64,000 nt of DNA. Source: Halomonas sp. I5-271120. Its GTDB lineage: Bacteria; Pseudomonadota; Gammaproteobacteria; Pseudomonadales; Halomonadaceae. Every line of letters starts with the position of its first letter. Position 1 is the first letter of the stretch. The stretch is taken from the NCBI RefSeq assembly GCF_030553075.1, contig NZ_CP130701.1, forward strand, positions 3,748,368 to 3,812,367, given 5' to 3'. This document shows, in pieces, positions 1 through 9,540 of this stretch. The position numbers and the translations under genes are program-made. The notes beneath the pieces were generated by a model. It saw nothing but the letters and a program-made list of their open reading frames with translations. It did no database searches and was not told the origin of the DNA.

Positions 1-575
1 TTTGACTGGCGGGCTTCATGAATTTTTCGGATCACCGCAGGAATCATGTGCGAATTGGCAGGATCAAATTTGTCGTGACGTCCATACAAATTGCAGGGAA
101 TGAGCGTTGTATAATGCGCACTTCCACTGATCTGTGAAATGTATTGACATAAGCGCATAGCAGTTATCTTGGCAAGAGCATAACCTTCATTTGTCGGCTC
201 AAGCTCCCCCGTCAATATCTGATCTTCGCTTAAAGGGTTAGGGGCATTGCGCGGGTATACGCATGAACTTGACAGATTGATACAGTGGCTTATACCTGCC
301 CGGTAGGCTTCATTGATGACATGGACACCCATTTGGGTATTTTCCACTAAGAAGCCGACCGGATCAGCCATGTTAGCTTGGATGCCACCGACCCGACCTG
401 CTGCATGAATTAGCAAGTCTGGCTTATTCTCTCGAAGATATTCCGCGACAGCCTCTCTATCGAGCAAGTTTAATTCTCGACTGCGAGGTGCCAGTATCTC
501 ATACTCTCTTGCAGAAGCATGGTCCAGAAGGTTTCTACCAACCATACCGGAACCACCCGTTAATAGAATGCGCAT
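1..575 (-). CDS. fcl: GDP-L-fucose synthase (partial, C-terminus beyond window)
   Basis: This NAD-dependent epimerase/reductase converts GDP-4-keto-6-deoxymannose to GDP-L-fucose in the cytoplasm. The start is the ATG whose complement lies at 573-575. The N-terminus shows the Rossmann motif TGGSGMVG, followed by a Ser-rich strand with CVYPRNAP and the catalytic YALAK segment, which together give the Ser-Tyr-Lys triad of extended short-chain dehydrogenases. About 191 codons are present and the frame runs open off the left edge, so the substrate-binding C-terminus is not visible. It lies only 8 bp after gmd, the preceding step, which supports GDP-L-fucose synthesis rather than another epimerase. 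It is the last polysaccharide gene visible in this minus-strand cluster. Confidence 0.9.
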   Translation of the reverse strand, partial: MRILLTGGSGMVGRNLLDHASAREYEILAPRSRELNLLDREAVAEYLRENKPDLLIHAAGRVGGIQANMADPVGFLVENTQMGVHVINEAYRAGISHCINLSSSCVYPRNAPNPLSEDQILTGELEPTNEGYALAKITAMRLCQYISQISGSAHYTTLIPCNLYGRHDKFDPANSHMIPAVIRKIHEARQS

Positions 576-583
576 GCCTTTAC

Positions 584-1699
584 TCACTCCGTGGATACAG
601 GTACATGATGGCCATGTTCCTTGAGAAGCGCATAACGCTGAGCGACTTTCAAATCCTCAGCCACCATTTCTGCACACATATCTTGCGTGGAAATTTCCGG
701 CTCCCAACCCAGCTGCTTTTTAGCGTAAGAAGGATCGCCCAGCAACGTTTCTACTTCCGCAGGGCGGAAGTAGCGCGGATCAACACGGACAAGCACATCC
801 CCCACGCTGACGGCAGGGGCTTTATCTCCTTCCACTGCCTTTACAATCGCCACTTCATCGGTGCCCTTCCCTTCAAACTTCAAGGTGATTCCTAACTCAC
901 GAGCTGTCCATTCAATGAACTGACGCACCGAATACTGCTTTCCGGTAGCAATCACAAAATCTTCAGGCTTGTCTTGTTGTAGCATCATCCACTGCATGCA
1001 CACATAGTCCTTAGCATGGCCCCAATCGCGAAGAGCATCCATGTTACCCATGTAAATGCAGTCTTCGAGACCCTGAGCAATATTAGAAAAACCACGGGTT
1101 ATCTTGCGGGTAACAAAGGTTTCCCCGCGCCGGGGGCTTTCATGATTGAAAAGAATGCCATTACAGGCATACATGCCATACGCTTCACGGTAGTTCACTG
1201 TGATCCAGTAAGCATAAAGCTTAGCTACAGCATAAGGGGAGCGCGGATAAAAAGGCGTAATTTCTTTTTGAGGGGTTTCTTGAACTAAGCCATACAGTTC
1301 TGATGTAGAAGCCTGATAAAAGCGAACTTTGTTCTCCAGACCACAAATCCGAATAGCCTCTAACAGGCGTAGTGCCCCCATAGCATCCACATCGGCGGTG
1401 TACTCAGGCGACTCGAATGAAACGGCAACGTGAGACTGGGCACCAAGATTATAGACCTCATCAGGCTTTACCTCCTGAATGATACGAATCAGGTTGGTTG
1501 AGTCTGTCAAGTCGCCATAATGTAGAATAAATCTCTGGTTATCAACGTGGGGGTCTTCATAAATGTGGTCTATACGCTGAGTATTAAAAAGAGAGCTTCG
1601 ACGCTTTAACCCGTGGACTTCATAGCCCTTTTCGAGAAGAAACTCAGCCAAATAAGATCCATCTTGACCGGTAACACCAGTAATTAATGCTTTTTTCAT
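584..1699 (-). CDS. gmd: GDP-mannose 4,6-dehydratase
   Basis: Gmd converts GDP-D-mannose to GDP-4-keto-6-deoxy-D-mannose, the first committed step to GDP-L-fucose. The 371-residue protein has the family's usual length. It opens with the NADP-binding motif [16 protein letters not shown], then GLKRRSS, the catalytic STSELYG stretch and [10 protein letters not shown] with the Tyr-Lys pair. The family motif [16 protein letters not shown] is present. fcl follows immediately, forming a two-gene GDP-fucose module. The likely consumer is the alpha-1,2-fucosyltransferase at 7842-8825. The gene is less AT-rich than the transferase genes next to it. Confidence 0.95.
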   Translation of the reverse strand: MKKALITGVTGQDGSYLAEFLLEKGYEVHGLKRRSSLFNTQRIDHIYEDPHVDNQRFILHYGDLTDSTNLIRIIQEVKPDEVYNLGAQSHVAVSFESPEYTADVDAMGALRLLEAIRICGLENKVRFYQASTSELYGLVQETPQKEITPFYPRSPYAVAKLYAYWITVNYREAYGMYACNGILFNHESPRRGETFVTRKITRGFSNIAQGLEDCIYMGNMDALRDWGHAKDYVCMQWMMLQQDKPEDFVIATGKQYSVRQFIEWTARELGITLKFEGKGTDEVAIVKAVEGDKAPAVSVGDVLVRVDPRYFRPAEVETLLGDPSYAKKQLGWEPEISTQDMCAEMVAEDLKVAQRYALLKEHGHHVPVSTE

Positions 1700-1870
1700 T
1701 TCGACTCCACTTCTTGCATAAGAATTTTTGGGAGAATATGACGCTCAGTGATTCGAATCTAAACTATCATCGGTGATCTCAACAACCAAGTGCAACACGT
1801 AACCCATCATAGTACTGCCATGATCATATCGGTTGAATACAGGATTTGTGGGAGCAAAAAAGATACAATA

Positions 1871-2986
1871 TCAAATTTTATTATCAATCATCCTAATAAA
1901 TGCATCTTGAGAAAATTTCTCGCTTACATAATCCATCCTTCTCTTCTTGCACGATGAGGATGAAAGCTGGCGAAAGTCAAAATTTTTCAAAATATAATAA
2001 AGATGCTCTTCACCTTCGCCAAAATAATCTTCATCATATTGCATAGAAAGATCGGGGACTGGGAACAAAGCTCCGTTTGAATTATAGGAAAAATCAGAGG
2101 CACCAACAGATCCCGAAATTATTTCAGATGGACCAGTATTACAGTTGCTTGAAATAACATATATACCATGGAATAGAGCTTCAACCAAAACAGAAGGAAA
2201 ACCTTCAAAACCACTACATAGAAGTAAAGCATCTGGTGAAACTGGAAACTCATCTTCTATAAATGGATTTTCAGAGTACCCCATAAAAAAAACCTGGCTT
2301 TCAACTCCAAGCTTTTTGCTATAATCTTTCAACTCTCCAAGCTCCGGCCCGCTCCCATAAACATATAAAAAACATTGTTCTTCTGAGGATTTTAGTTTTT
2401 TTATAACTTTCAAAATAACACCCACACCCTTACCCTGATGCAACCTCCCAATGTATACAAAAATCTTAATGTTATTGTTTTTATTATTTATAAATACAGG
2501 CGAGTAATGCTTCGAATAATTGCACACCACTGGATTATAAATGTATCCAGACCTAGACTCGCTTTTAGCATATCTCAAAAGTGCAGACTTTGAGACAAAC
2601 GTAGCGTCTTGTTCACGCACAAAATAAAGTAGGGACCTTATAAGAATTCTTTTTTTTGAATTTATGTTTTCTAGGTATCCATGCAAATCTGTATGAAAAA
2701 CAAACAAAACCTTTCTAGCAGAAACCAACCTTGCAATGAAATAATAAGGGAAAGATTCAAAATGATTTAATATTATTACTCCTTTCCTATGACTAAAAAT
2801 ATCCCACCCAATGGAAAGGAAATTTTTCAACAAGAAGGTAAGCTTTGCTAAAACCCCACCCTTCTCAGAAATTAATACATGCTTAACCTTATAAGTCTTA
2901 TTTGATAAAGCGATACCGTATGCTTCAGATGAGCTCTTAACACCCCCAAGTGGGGTATAAATTATTAAAACACTATCAACCATCAT
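1871..2986 (-). CDS. Glycosyltransferase family 4 protein
   Basis: This is a GT-B fold retaining glycosyltransferase that probably adds one sugar of the repeat unit at the cytoplasmic membrane face. The C-terminal half carries the GT4 signatures: YIGRLHQGKG at the start of the nucleotide-sugar domain, and FEGFPSVLVEALFHG with the EX7E-type acidic pair. The N-terminal acceptor domain has GGVKSSSEAYG. I chose the ATG at 2986 over a GTG two codons upstream; a second ATG at 2983 is equally possible. The gene is strikingly AT-rich compared with gmd and the backbone, suggesting recent acquisition. The donor sugar and linkage cannot be read from the sequence. Confidence 0.85.
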   Translation of the reverse strand: MMVDSVLIIYTPLGGVKSSSEAYGIALSNKTYKVKHVLISEKGGVLAKLTFLLKNFLSIGWDIFSHRKGVIILNHFESFPYYFIARLVSARKVLFVFHTDLHGYLENINSKKRILIRSLLYFVREQDATFVSKSALLRYAKSESRSGYIYNPVVCNYSKHYSPVFINNKNNNIKIFVYIGRLHQGKGVGVILKVIKKLKSSEEQCFLYVYGSGPELGELKDYSKKLGVESQVFFMGYSENPFIEDEFPVSPDALLLCSGFEGFPSVLVEALFHGIYVISSNCNTGPSEIISGSVGASDFSYNSNGALFPVPDLSMQYDEDYFGEGEEHLYYILKNFDFRQLSSSSCKKRRMDYVSEKFSQDAFIRMIDNKI

Positions 2987-3075
2987 GCACACTCTGCTTT
3001 ATAATTAACACGATTAAAATTGCTTTTCTAATCTATTAATAGGAAGGTGAAGTTATCCACTACTAGTCAAGGCTT

Positions 3076-3101
3076 TGTAATGACCCCCTGTTTTCTGCAC
3101 A
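3076..3101. repeat. Possible IS3-family left terminal repeat
   Basis: A 26-bp stretch starting TGTAATGACCCCC and ending CTGCACA resembles IS3-family terminal repeats, which typically begin TG and end with an ACA after a C-run. It sits directly beside a truncated IS30 copy, and the tail of an IS3 transposase gene lies on the IS30 copy's far side. It may therefore be the left end of the IS3 element that was invaded. No matching right end was recognised beyond 4376, so the assignment is tentative. Confidence 0.3.
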
Positions 3102-3114
3102 TGGCGGATGCAGC

Positions 3115-3812
3115 TTCTGAGTGCAACACCGTCAATGCGTTGATGCCGGAGCTTCATGGTACTGCGCCATCAGTTCGCTCATCATTTCAATGGGGCACTT
3201 GAAATCGAAGCGCTTTCGCGGGCGCATGTTCAGCTCAAGCGCGATTTCATCTAGTTCTTGCTGGCTATAGACCGATAGGTCCGTTCCCTTGGGCAGATAT
3301 TGCCGTATGAGCCCATTGATATTTTCGTTGGCACCTCTCTGCCACGGGCTATGCGGGTCACAGAAATAGATGGCAACACCGGTATTCTGGGTGATCTGGG
3401 CATGCTGCGTCATCTCGCGTCCCTGGTCATATGTCATGCTCTTCCGTGCAGCCAATGGCATTCGGTTCAGCGCAGCGCTAAAGCCTTCCACGGCAGCGGT
3501 CGCGGTTGCATCGTTCATCTTCGCCAGAATCAGGTAACCGCTTTTCAATTCGACGAGGGTGCCGACAGCTGATGCATTGCCCTTGCCTTCGATCAGGTCG
3601 CCTTCCCAGTGCCCGGGGAGTTCACGCTTTTGCACCTCGGGAGGACGGAGGTGAATGCTGACCATATCAGGGATCTGGTTGCGCCGATCGACTTGCCCTC
3701 GCCGCGGCTTGCGAGTCGCTTTTCCTTGCCGCAAGCAGTGGATCAGCTCTTTTCGTAGCTCTCCGACGGGCAACGCATAGATAGCGCTGTAGCTCGTTTC
3801 ACGGCTGACAGA
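3115..3812 (-). mobile_element. Truncated IS30-family element with transposase remnant
   Basis: The right terminal repeat TTCTGAGTGCAACAC lies at 3115-3129, and the transposase stop is at 3132. The remnant encodes roughly the C-terminal two thirds of an IS30 transposase, from the RETSYSAIYALPVG region to the end. It includes GHWEGDLI, the DDE-domain DQGREM stretch, and SPWQRGANENINGLIRQY. The N-terminal helix-turn-helix half and the left terminal repeat are missing; homology to the intact copy at 6713-7789 stops near 3812. The two copies differ at many codon positions, so they are diverged relatives and not a recent duplication. The reading frame continues artificially into IS3 sequence up to 3941. 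Confidence 0.85.
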
Positions 3813-3817
3813 GGGGG

Positions 3818-4376
3818 CAGCCGGAAAATCGTTGGATATGAGGTCTATGAAGCCGAGACGGGCGAGCTGGCGGCAGAGCTGATTCAGAAGACCTGTTGGC
3901 GAGAGCGTCTGACGGATCGCCACAAGCCTTTGATATTGCACTCAGATAACGGCAGTCCGATGAGAGCATCGACCTTCCTGGAAAAACTGTACGACCTGGG
4001 TATTACTTCATCGTACAGCCGACCGCGCGTTAGCAACGACAACGCCTTTGCAGAGTCGGCCTTCAAGACGATGAAATACCGGCCGGGGTTCCCCGCCGAC
4101 GGCTTTGCCACCTTGGTTGAGGCCCAAGCGTGGGTTCAGCAATTCATCGTATGGTACAACCACGAACACCGGCACAGCGCCCTTCGTTATGTCACGCCTG
4201 GTCAGCGTCACAACGGTGAAGCAAGGGAAATTCTGGCACAGCGCCGGGAGATCTTCGAAGCAGCAAAGCAGCGTCACCCAGAGCGTTGGTCGGGTGGCAT
4301 CCGCAACCTCAGCCTGCCAGAGGTGGTGCACCTGAATCCCGAGAGAAATCAGGTGTCGCGGGCTGAAGGATTTTAA
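3818..4376 (+). pseudogene. IS3-family transposase OrfB, C-terminal remnant
   Basis: The plus-strand frame encodes the end of an rve/DDE integrase domain. It reads LHSDNGSPM (the second catalytic Asp), SYSRPRVSNDNAFAESAFKT (with the final Glu), then the WYNHEHRHSALRYVTP signature typical of IS3-group OrfB. An in-frame ATG lies at 3930, but the true gene start, OrfA and the first catalytic Asp are missing. The upstream junction at about 3812-3818 is with the truncated IS30 copy. Loss of both the IS30 left end and the IS3 front half at one junction points to a single deletion spanning the two elements. Confidence 0.85.
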
Positions 4377-4623
4377 AGAATCAGCGCCATGTCATACGAC
4401 ATCTATGTTGACAGGCTCCGTTGCCGACACAATGCAATTGGGATAATCAGCCCTGAGGCCTTTAAGGCCCAACGATCGCTTAGATAGATGTCGACGATTA
4501 CTGGATAAGATCAGGATCTTCTTCTTGTTTTGGAGCTCTACTTGGGCGGACGATATCTGCTTCATCAGATGGCTCTGTCAGGAGGCGGTAGGATTATTCA
4601 GCATTTCCTTCTTCAGAGCCTCA
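4377..4623. other. Gene-free stretch between IS3 remnant and wzy
   Basis: No credible coding region, hairpin terminator or clear IS3 right end was recognised here. It probably represents eroded mobile-element DNA plus the 3' flank of the minus-strand polymerase gene. Confidence 0.4.
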
Positions 4624-5700
4624 CTAACCGAGACTTATATAGAAGCCTGAAAATAAGTAAAAAGCTGCCATCACGCCAATCAAAAGGTATGTAGAAGAAA
4701 TAATTTTCATACATATGTTACTCAACATCATAAGGATAGGAAAAAAAATACAAAAGGAAAGGTATGAAAAATGCATAATCCTGAATGAATCTTGATAGTT
4801 TCTTGCACCTAATATTGAGACTATCAAACTAAACAAGAAAAACATTAATATAGAAAATAAAAAACTATATAGATAGTTAGAGAAACTAGATCTCAAAGAA
4901 CTCAGCATTAAATAGTAAACAACCACCCCGAAAAAGAAATAAAGCAAAATAATATAGCGGAGATAATAATCACCGCCCCACTTAGCAGATCCTGAAGACA
5001 CATATTGCTTGATAAAAACATAAAGAAAAGAGATGCAAATTGAAAACACAACCACAACTAAAGCCTTGACGCCAGAAGAACCATTTTTAAAGTGAAAGAC
5101 AAATATATGAAAAAACAATATGACCGCTATTATTGGAAAGCTCGAATAATGGGTTAAGGTTGCAGCTATAGAAAAAAACGCAGAGTAATATAATCTACCA
5201 CTTAAAAACAAAAACAAACTTAACAGTGCGAAGGTGTAGGCGATATCAGCGCGCCACAACCACAACATATTCAAATAAGATGGAAACCAAAAAAAAGAAA
5301 GAAGTATGGAAAAAAAAATGGCCATGTGTTTTTTGGAAGGAACAAACATCTTAGAGAATAGCGAGATAATGCAAACTGTTAAAAGCCCAATCACCACATA
5401 ATTGTAAAAAACAAACCAGTAGAACTTATCCGTATGAACCAGCGAACCAAATAAAATAGCATACAATTTGTAAAAAACTAGAATTACAGGCTCAAATTTA
5501 CCACTGCCATCATAATTCTTCCAGGCAGAGCTAATAAAACCATTGTCTAGAATATCATTGTAATAGTAGAAGTAATTTCTTGCATCAACAATAGTCTCAT
5601 TACTACTAACTAAAAAAGAATAAAAAAGCACCACGCCTAACAAAAAAAACAAGCTGAGTAAATTCCATGCAAGGTGCTTCCTGTTAAGAAAAAGTCTCAT
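4624..5700 (-). CDS. wzy: EpsG-family polysaccharide polymerase (Wzy-like)
   Basis: This is a very hydrophobic protein of about 358 residues with some ten predicted membrane segments, rich in Phe, Tyr, Leu and Ser. The DARNYFYYYND stretch after the first membrane helix, followed by KFEPVILVFYKL, resembles the EpsG family. In a Wzx/Wzy cluster this is the expected repeat-unit polymerase acting at the periplasmic face of the inner membrane. Wzy proteins are poorly conserved, so the call rests on topology, family resemblance and the lack of another candidate. I chose the ATG at 5700 over a TTG five codons upstream. The gene is strongly AT-rich. Confidence 0.7.
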   Translation of the reverse strand: MRLFLNRKHLAWNLLSLFFLLGVVLFYSFLVSSNETIVDARNYFYYYNDILDNGFISSAWKNYDGSGKFEPVILVFYKLYAILFGSLVHTDKFYWFVFYNYVVIGLLTVCIISLFSKMFVPSKKHMAIFFSILLSFFWFPSYLNMLWLWRADIAYTFALLSLFLFLSGRLYYSAFFSIAATLTHYSSFPIIAVILFFHIFVFHFKNGSSGVKALVVVVFSICISFLYVFIKQYVSSGSAKWGGDYYLRYIILLYFFFGVVVYYLMLSSLRSSFSNYLYSFLFSILMFFLFSLIVSILGARNYQDSFRIMHFSYLSFCIFFPILMMLSNICMKIISSTYLLIGVMAAFYLFSGFYISLG

Positions 5701-5727
5701 ATTACACCAGCGCAAGTTGACGACATG

Positions 5728-6624
5728 CTAAACAAACTTCCTTATTAGCTTTATAAGCTTACTTGGGGTCATGGCTTTTATTATTATTATCAACCCATGC
5801 TTATTAAAAACTCGCTCTTTAAACACTAGCTTAAAAGGCTCTTTGAATTCCTCGCTAGCTATTGCTTTAGCGCCTAAAACAATGGCATTTTTCCTAGCTT
5901 CGCCATATTCCGAGCTAGTGCAAAATAAATCTAGAACCTTAACCCTTTGCTCGTGCATAAATTTAAATTTTTTTATCGTGTTGCTTGGATGATCTCTATA
6001 CTTAACAACAACTTCTGGAAAGGAGTACATCTTCTCTCCACATGAAGTAATTTTAAGCCAAAGATAAAGATCCTCCAAAGCAATATCCTCTTTAAAACCA
6101 CCCATTCCGCGTATAACATCAGTTCTGATCATGCTAGCAGGTGCAAAAGGAATATTCTTAATAAACAAAAGGTCTTTAAACAAATGCTCACAGTTCAAGA
6201 TTAAATCTTGACTTTCCGCATTGCTTTTGATTTTTTTTACGGACCCAAAAATCACCGCAGCACTAAGCTGGTGATGCTTACTGATTAGAAAGCTAGTTTT
6301 ATGCGGCAAAGCCATATCATCTGAAGCTAAAGGAGAAAAGTACTCCCCCTTACACCACGCTAGTGCTTCATTTAAAGTAGCACTCAACCCTTTATTGGGC
6401 CGACTTCTGAAGTCAAATCGTTGAAACCTCTTTTCACACAACGGTATCATCTCTTTGACAATTTCTACCGTTTTATCTTTTGACCCGTCGTCGATTATTA
6501 TTAGCTCTATATTATCATAGTCTTGACATATAACACTTTGGATAGAGTCTTTTACAAACTGGGCGTGGTTGTAACAAGGTATTACTACGCTAACTAAAGG
6601 TTTTTCATGGCTTATGCTTTTCAC
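5728..6624 (-). CDS. Glycosyltransferase family 2 protein
   Basis: This 298-residue GT-A fold transferase probably extends the lipid-linked repeat unit in the cytoplasm. The N-terminus has the GT2 opening VSVVIPCYNHAQFV, then IELIIIDDGSKDKT with the nucleotide-binding Asp, and SPLASDDMALP, which supplies the DXD-like metal-binding motif. The EDLYLWLKI segment (ED plus W) matches the acceptor-side motif of this family. It lies 27 bp upstream of the wzy-like gene and shares its AT-rich composition, so the pair was probably acquired together. The sugar specificity is unknown. Confidence 0.85.
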   Translation of the reverse strand: MKSISHEKPLVSVVIPCYNHAQFVKDSIQSVICQDYDNIELIIIDDGSKDKTVEIVKEMIPLCEKRFQRFDFRSRPNKGLSATLNEALAWCKGEYFSPLASDDMALPHKTSFLISKHHQLSAAVIFGSVKKIKSNAESQDLILNCEHLFKDLLFIKNIPFAPASMIRTDVIRGMGGFKEDIALEDLYLWLKITSCGEKMYSFPEVVVKYRDHPSNTIKKFKFMHEQRVKVLDLFCTSSEYGEARKNAIVLGAKAIASEEFKEPFKLVFKERVFNKHGLIIIIKAMTPSKLIKLIRKFV

Positions 6625-6712
6625 TGCCTTACTCCGAAGTGCATCTTGTTACTGTGATTCGTTTCAAGAAAAACAAGAAATTCGTCACATGGCGAGAATC
6701 CTTGACCGCAAA

Positions 6713-7789
6713 TTCTGAGTGCAACACCTGATCAAATCGGTAAGGTGTTGTATCCATGTCATATTCAGAACTCTGCATCGAAGAACGTGCAACGATCCAG
6801 GTCAGCCTCCAGCAAGGCCTGAGCATCAGGAAGGTGGCGGCTCTGCTTGAGCGGTCACCGTCGACAATCAGTCGAGAGATACGGCGCAATGGATCCCCTG
6901 GTAGCAGATACCGAGTATCACACGCGCAACAGCGTCGCCTTGGCCGTCGAGCCGTCTGTCGGCCAAGGCGCAAGCTGCTTCCTGGCAGTCCTCAGTTTGC
7001 CTTGATTCAGCATATGCTGCGTCGGCGCTTGTCCCCCGAGCAGATCAGCGGCAAGCTCAAGCATATGAATATTCCTGACCTTCGAGACGCCTACGTCTGC
7101 CGTGAAACGATCTACAGTGCCATCTACGCATTGCCCGTCGGTGAGCTGCGAAAAGAGTTGATACACTGCTTACGGCAAGGAAAATCCACTCGAAAGCCCC
7201 GGCGTGGGCAAGTTGATCGGCGCGGTCAGATCCCTGATATGGTCAGCATTCATCTCCGCCCTCCCGAGGTGGAAAAACGGGAATTTCCCGGGCACTGGGA
7301 AGGCGACCTGATCAAAGGCAAGGGCAACGCATCGGCTGTCGGTACCCTCGTTGAACTGAAAAGCGGTTACCTGATCCTGGCGAAGAAGAACGATGCGACC
7401 GCCACCTCGGCAGTGGAAGGCTTTAGCGCTGCGCTAAACCGCATGCCGTTGGCCGCGCGGAAGAGTATGACGTATGACCAAGGGCGCGAGATGACGCAGC
7501 ACGCCAAGATTACCCAGAATACCGGTGTTGCCATCTACTTTTGTGATCCGCATAGCCCGTGGCAGAGAGGCGCCAATGAAAATATCAATGGCCTGATACG
7601 GCAATACTTGCCCAAAGGAACGGACCTATCGGTCTACAGCCAGAAGGAACTGGATGACATAGCGTTTGAGTTGAACATGCGCCCGCGAAAGCGCTTCGAC
7701 TTCAAGTGTACCATTGAGGTGATGAGCGAACTGATGGCGAAGTACCATGAAGCTCCGTCATCGATTCATTGACCGTGTTGCACTCAGAA
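6713..7789 (+). mobile_element. Intact IS30-family insertion sequence
   Basis: The element is about 1.08 kb, bounded by the inverted repeat TTCTGAGTGCAACAC at 6713-6727 and its complement at 7775-7789. It holds one full-length transposase gene. No target duplication is apparent directly outside the repeats. The bases outside the right end (GCTGCATCCGCC) also occur outside the right end of the truncated copy at 3103-3114. It separates the GT2 gene from the fucosyltransferase gene. Confidence 0.9.
6756..7772 (+). CDS. IS30-family transposase
   Basis: This 338-residue DDE transposase is full length. The N-terminal helix-turn-helix region includes LSIRKVAALLERSPSTISRE, the classic IS30 DNA-binding motif. 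It is followed by the RRLSPEQISGKL segment. The catalytic core shows GHWEGDLIKG (first Asp), YDQGREM (second Asp) and the Glu in RGANENINGLIRQY. It ends with PRKRFDFK near the C-terminus. No frameshift is visible and both terminal repeats are present, so the element could be active. It is transcribed against the surrounding polysaccharide genes. Confidence 0.95.
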   Translation: MSYSELCIEERATIQVSLQQGLSIRKVAALLERSPSTISREIRRNGSPGSRYRVSHAQQRRLGRRAVCRPRRKLLPGSPQFALIQHMLRRRLSPEQISGKLKHMNIPDLRDAYVCRETIYSAIYALPVGELRKELIHCLRQGKSTRKPRRGQVDRRGQIPDMVSIHLRPPEVEKREFPGHWEGDLIKGKGNASAVGTLVELKSGYLILAKKNDATATSAVEGFSAALNRMPLAARKSMTYDQGREMTQHAKITQNTGVAIYFCDPHSPWQRGANENINGLIRQYLPKGTDLSVYSQKELDDIAFELNMRPRKRFDFKCTIEVMSELMAKYHEAPSSIH

Positions 7790-7841
7790 GCTGCATCCGC
7801 CGAGGGATAACACAATTTTCTCTTTACCTATAGTGTCTTCA

Positions 7842-8825
7842 TCACATATAATTCCATTTTTTTGGCAGCATCTTTAATTGATTAGTATTGGCGCTTTCAT
7901 TTAAAAACCAATTTGATGGACTAAAAACATTAAACTCTGGAACCTGACTCAACCAAGCAGCAAAACCACTAAAACCACTATTAGCAATCACATGAAAAGA
8001 ACAGTGCGTCATCAGCGAAAAGTCTTCATGCGCATTATTACCTTCGACAAAATATGAATTATCAGGAATAAAAGAGGAAAATTCTTTTTTGACCCATTCT
8101 ATATCGTCAGAGAAAAATAAATATAAACCATCTATATTTCTATCCTCCAACTCCCTCATACACTTCCTATAGTACTCTACATTACATGTGCCATGGAAGT
8201 CATTTGTAGATGCGTTATCAACATAGTCGCCTCTTCTCACATGAACGGCGACTGAATTATTTTTATTCTGCTTTATTAAGTTAAGAATCTCTCCAGCTTG
8301 CTTAGAAATTTTGCAACTTTTGACACGAGCTGAAACCTCATCTCTAACATCTTCAATAATGTCAAAATTCATCCCAAACTCACCCGAAATGTATATACTG
8401 TCCTCATATTTAGATATTAAGTCATCCCTCCACTCCTTACTTTTAACGTCCGAAATATCTACATTATAAACACCCTTATCAAGCATCCCGGATACATAGA
8501 GCTTTCTTTCATAATAGCTAAAAAGTCGCTTCAGACTTCCCTGTGAAATACTATCAAGACAAGTAGAGTTACTGATCTTATAAATGCAGCTATTAAATGT
8601 GCTGTATCCTTTTGCCTTACATATATCATCATCGCTTGCGATACTTGGCTCAAAGCCCAAGCTAGGCAAATTATAATACATTATGGGGTTAAATCTCAAC
8701 TGCCTCTTATCAAAGAAAGAGCAATCAACTTTTAAATCACATCCAATTTCTTTGCTGATAGAAAGTGCTACTGAATATTTATGTAACTGGCTTGCCAGCC
8801 CACCAACTAGTTTGATAACCAACAT
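7842..8825 (-). CDS. Alpha-1,2-fucosyltransferase (GT11)
   Basis: This 327-residue enzyme probably transfers L-fucose from GDP-fucose in alpha-1,2 linkage onto the growing repeat unit. The N-terminus VIKLVGGLASQLHKYSVAL matches the GT11 opening. VAVHVRRGDYVDN is the hallmark HxRRGDY motif that binds GDP-fucose. YLFFSDDIEWVKKEF and HEDFSLMTHCSFHVIANSGFSGFAAWL are the other conserved GT11 blocks. gmd and fcl in the same cluster supply the donor. The gene is strongly AT-rich and is bounded by IS30 on one side and an IS nest on the other. Confidence 0.85.
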   Translation of the reverse strand: MLVIKLVGGLASQLHKYSVALSISKEIGCDLKVDCSFFDKRQLRFNPIMYYNLPSLGFEPSIASDDDICKAKGYSTFNSCIYKISNSTCLDSISQGSLKRLFSYYERKLYVSGMLDKGVYNVDISDVKSKEWRDDLISKYEDSIYISGEFGMNFDIIEDVRDEVSARVKSCKISKQAGEILNLIKQNKNNSVAVHVRRGDYVDNASTNDFHGTCNVEYYRKCMRELEDRNIDGLYLFFSDDIEWVKKEFSSFIPDNSYFVEGNNAHEDFSLMTHCSFHVIANSGFSGFAAWLSQVPEFNVFSPSNWFLNESANTNQLKMLPKKWNYM

Positions 8826-9068
8826 TACGCAAAAACCTTTTAATATATTTTGCCCGCCTGTAAAAACCGAACAACATAATGAAACACGTCTTTGTTTGAA
8901 AATAAACCATGTTTACATGGCGTTATTCCTGGAATTTTAGATCATATAATCAACCGATTACTATAAATATTTACTCGCTTTTTCCTTTCGCACTTTTCCC
9001 TGTCAGTGACTCTAGCTGTACCACTTACGCTCCCCAATGCTCAGCCCAGGGAAAACGCATGAAAAAAT

Positions 9069-9540
9069 TCACACCGCGAGAACATCTGCAAGGTACGTCT
9101 CATCCAGCGCCGCTTTCTTCTGTTTTCGCCGAATTCCGCCCTTGAAACGCTTCTTCCCTTTCAGGTAATTCAGCAATATGCCGGACCCTCGCAAGGTTTT
9201 CCGCCGCCTGTCCGCGGTGGATTTTCAGGCATCTTCACGGAGAGCAACGTCCAGGGACCAGTGAAGCTTGTTCTCGACAAACCAGTGCTGGCGAGCCGCT
9301 TCCGCCAGCTTTTTGGCGCTAAGCTCGGCTGAGCTGATGTAGTAACAGATCATCGGCATCTCTGGCGTTTCGTCACCTTCCTGACGGAAACTCATGACCA
9401 TGCCTACCGTTTTTAACCCTGGCCACTCATATCTAAGCTCATGAAATTCTTCAGTAAGATCGCTCACAATGTGATAACACGTCGCTTGCCTGCCCCGGTT
9501 CTTCTCATCCGTGACATAGGCATCCCCTTCGAAGTTGACC
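9069..9540 (-). pseudogene. ISAs1-family transposase, frameshifted C-terminal remnant
   Basis: The minus strand encodes QHWFVENKLHWSLDVALREDA, the catalytic Glu region typical of ISAs1 transposases (commonly HWGIENKLHW...FREDA). The frame then stops. A shifted frame continues with KIHRGQAAENLARVRHIA and another with RRKQKKAALDETYLADVLAV, which are the expected downstream family segments. At least two frameshifts are therefore needed. The 5' part is missing, replaced at about 9540 by the IS110-type sequence. It is clearly non-functional. Confidence 0.8.

Noticed and set aside
1789..1799. AGTGCAACACG between gmd and the GT4 gene, like the IS30 terminal repeat
   Set aside because: Only 11 bases match, with no TTCTG part and no transposase remains nearby; could be chance.
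4584..4591. GGCGGTAG, the ops core, on the plus strand near the IS3 remnant
   Set aside because: Wrong strand for the polysaccharide genes, only eight bases, and no JUMPstart flanks.
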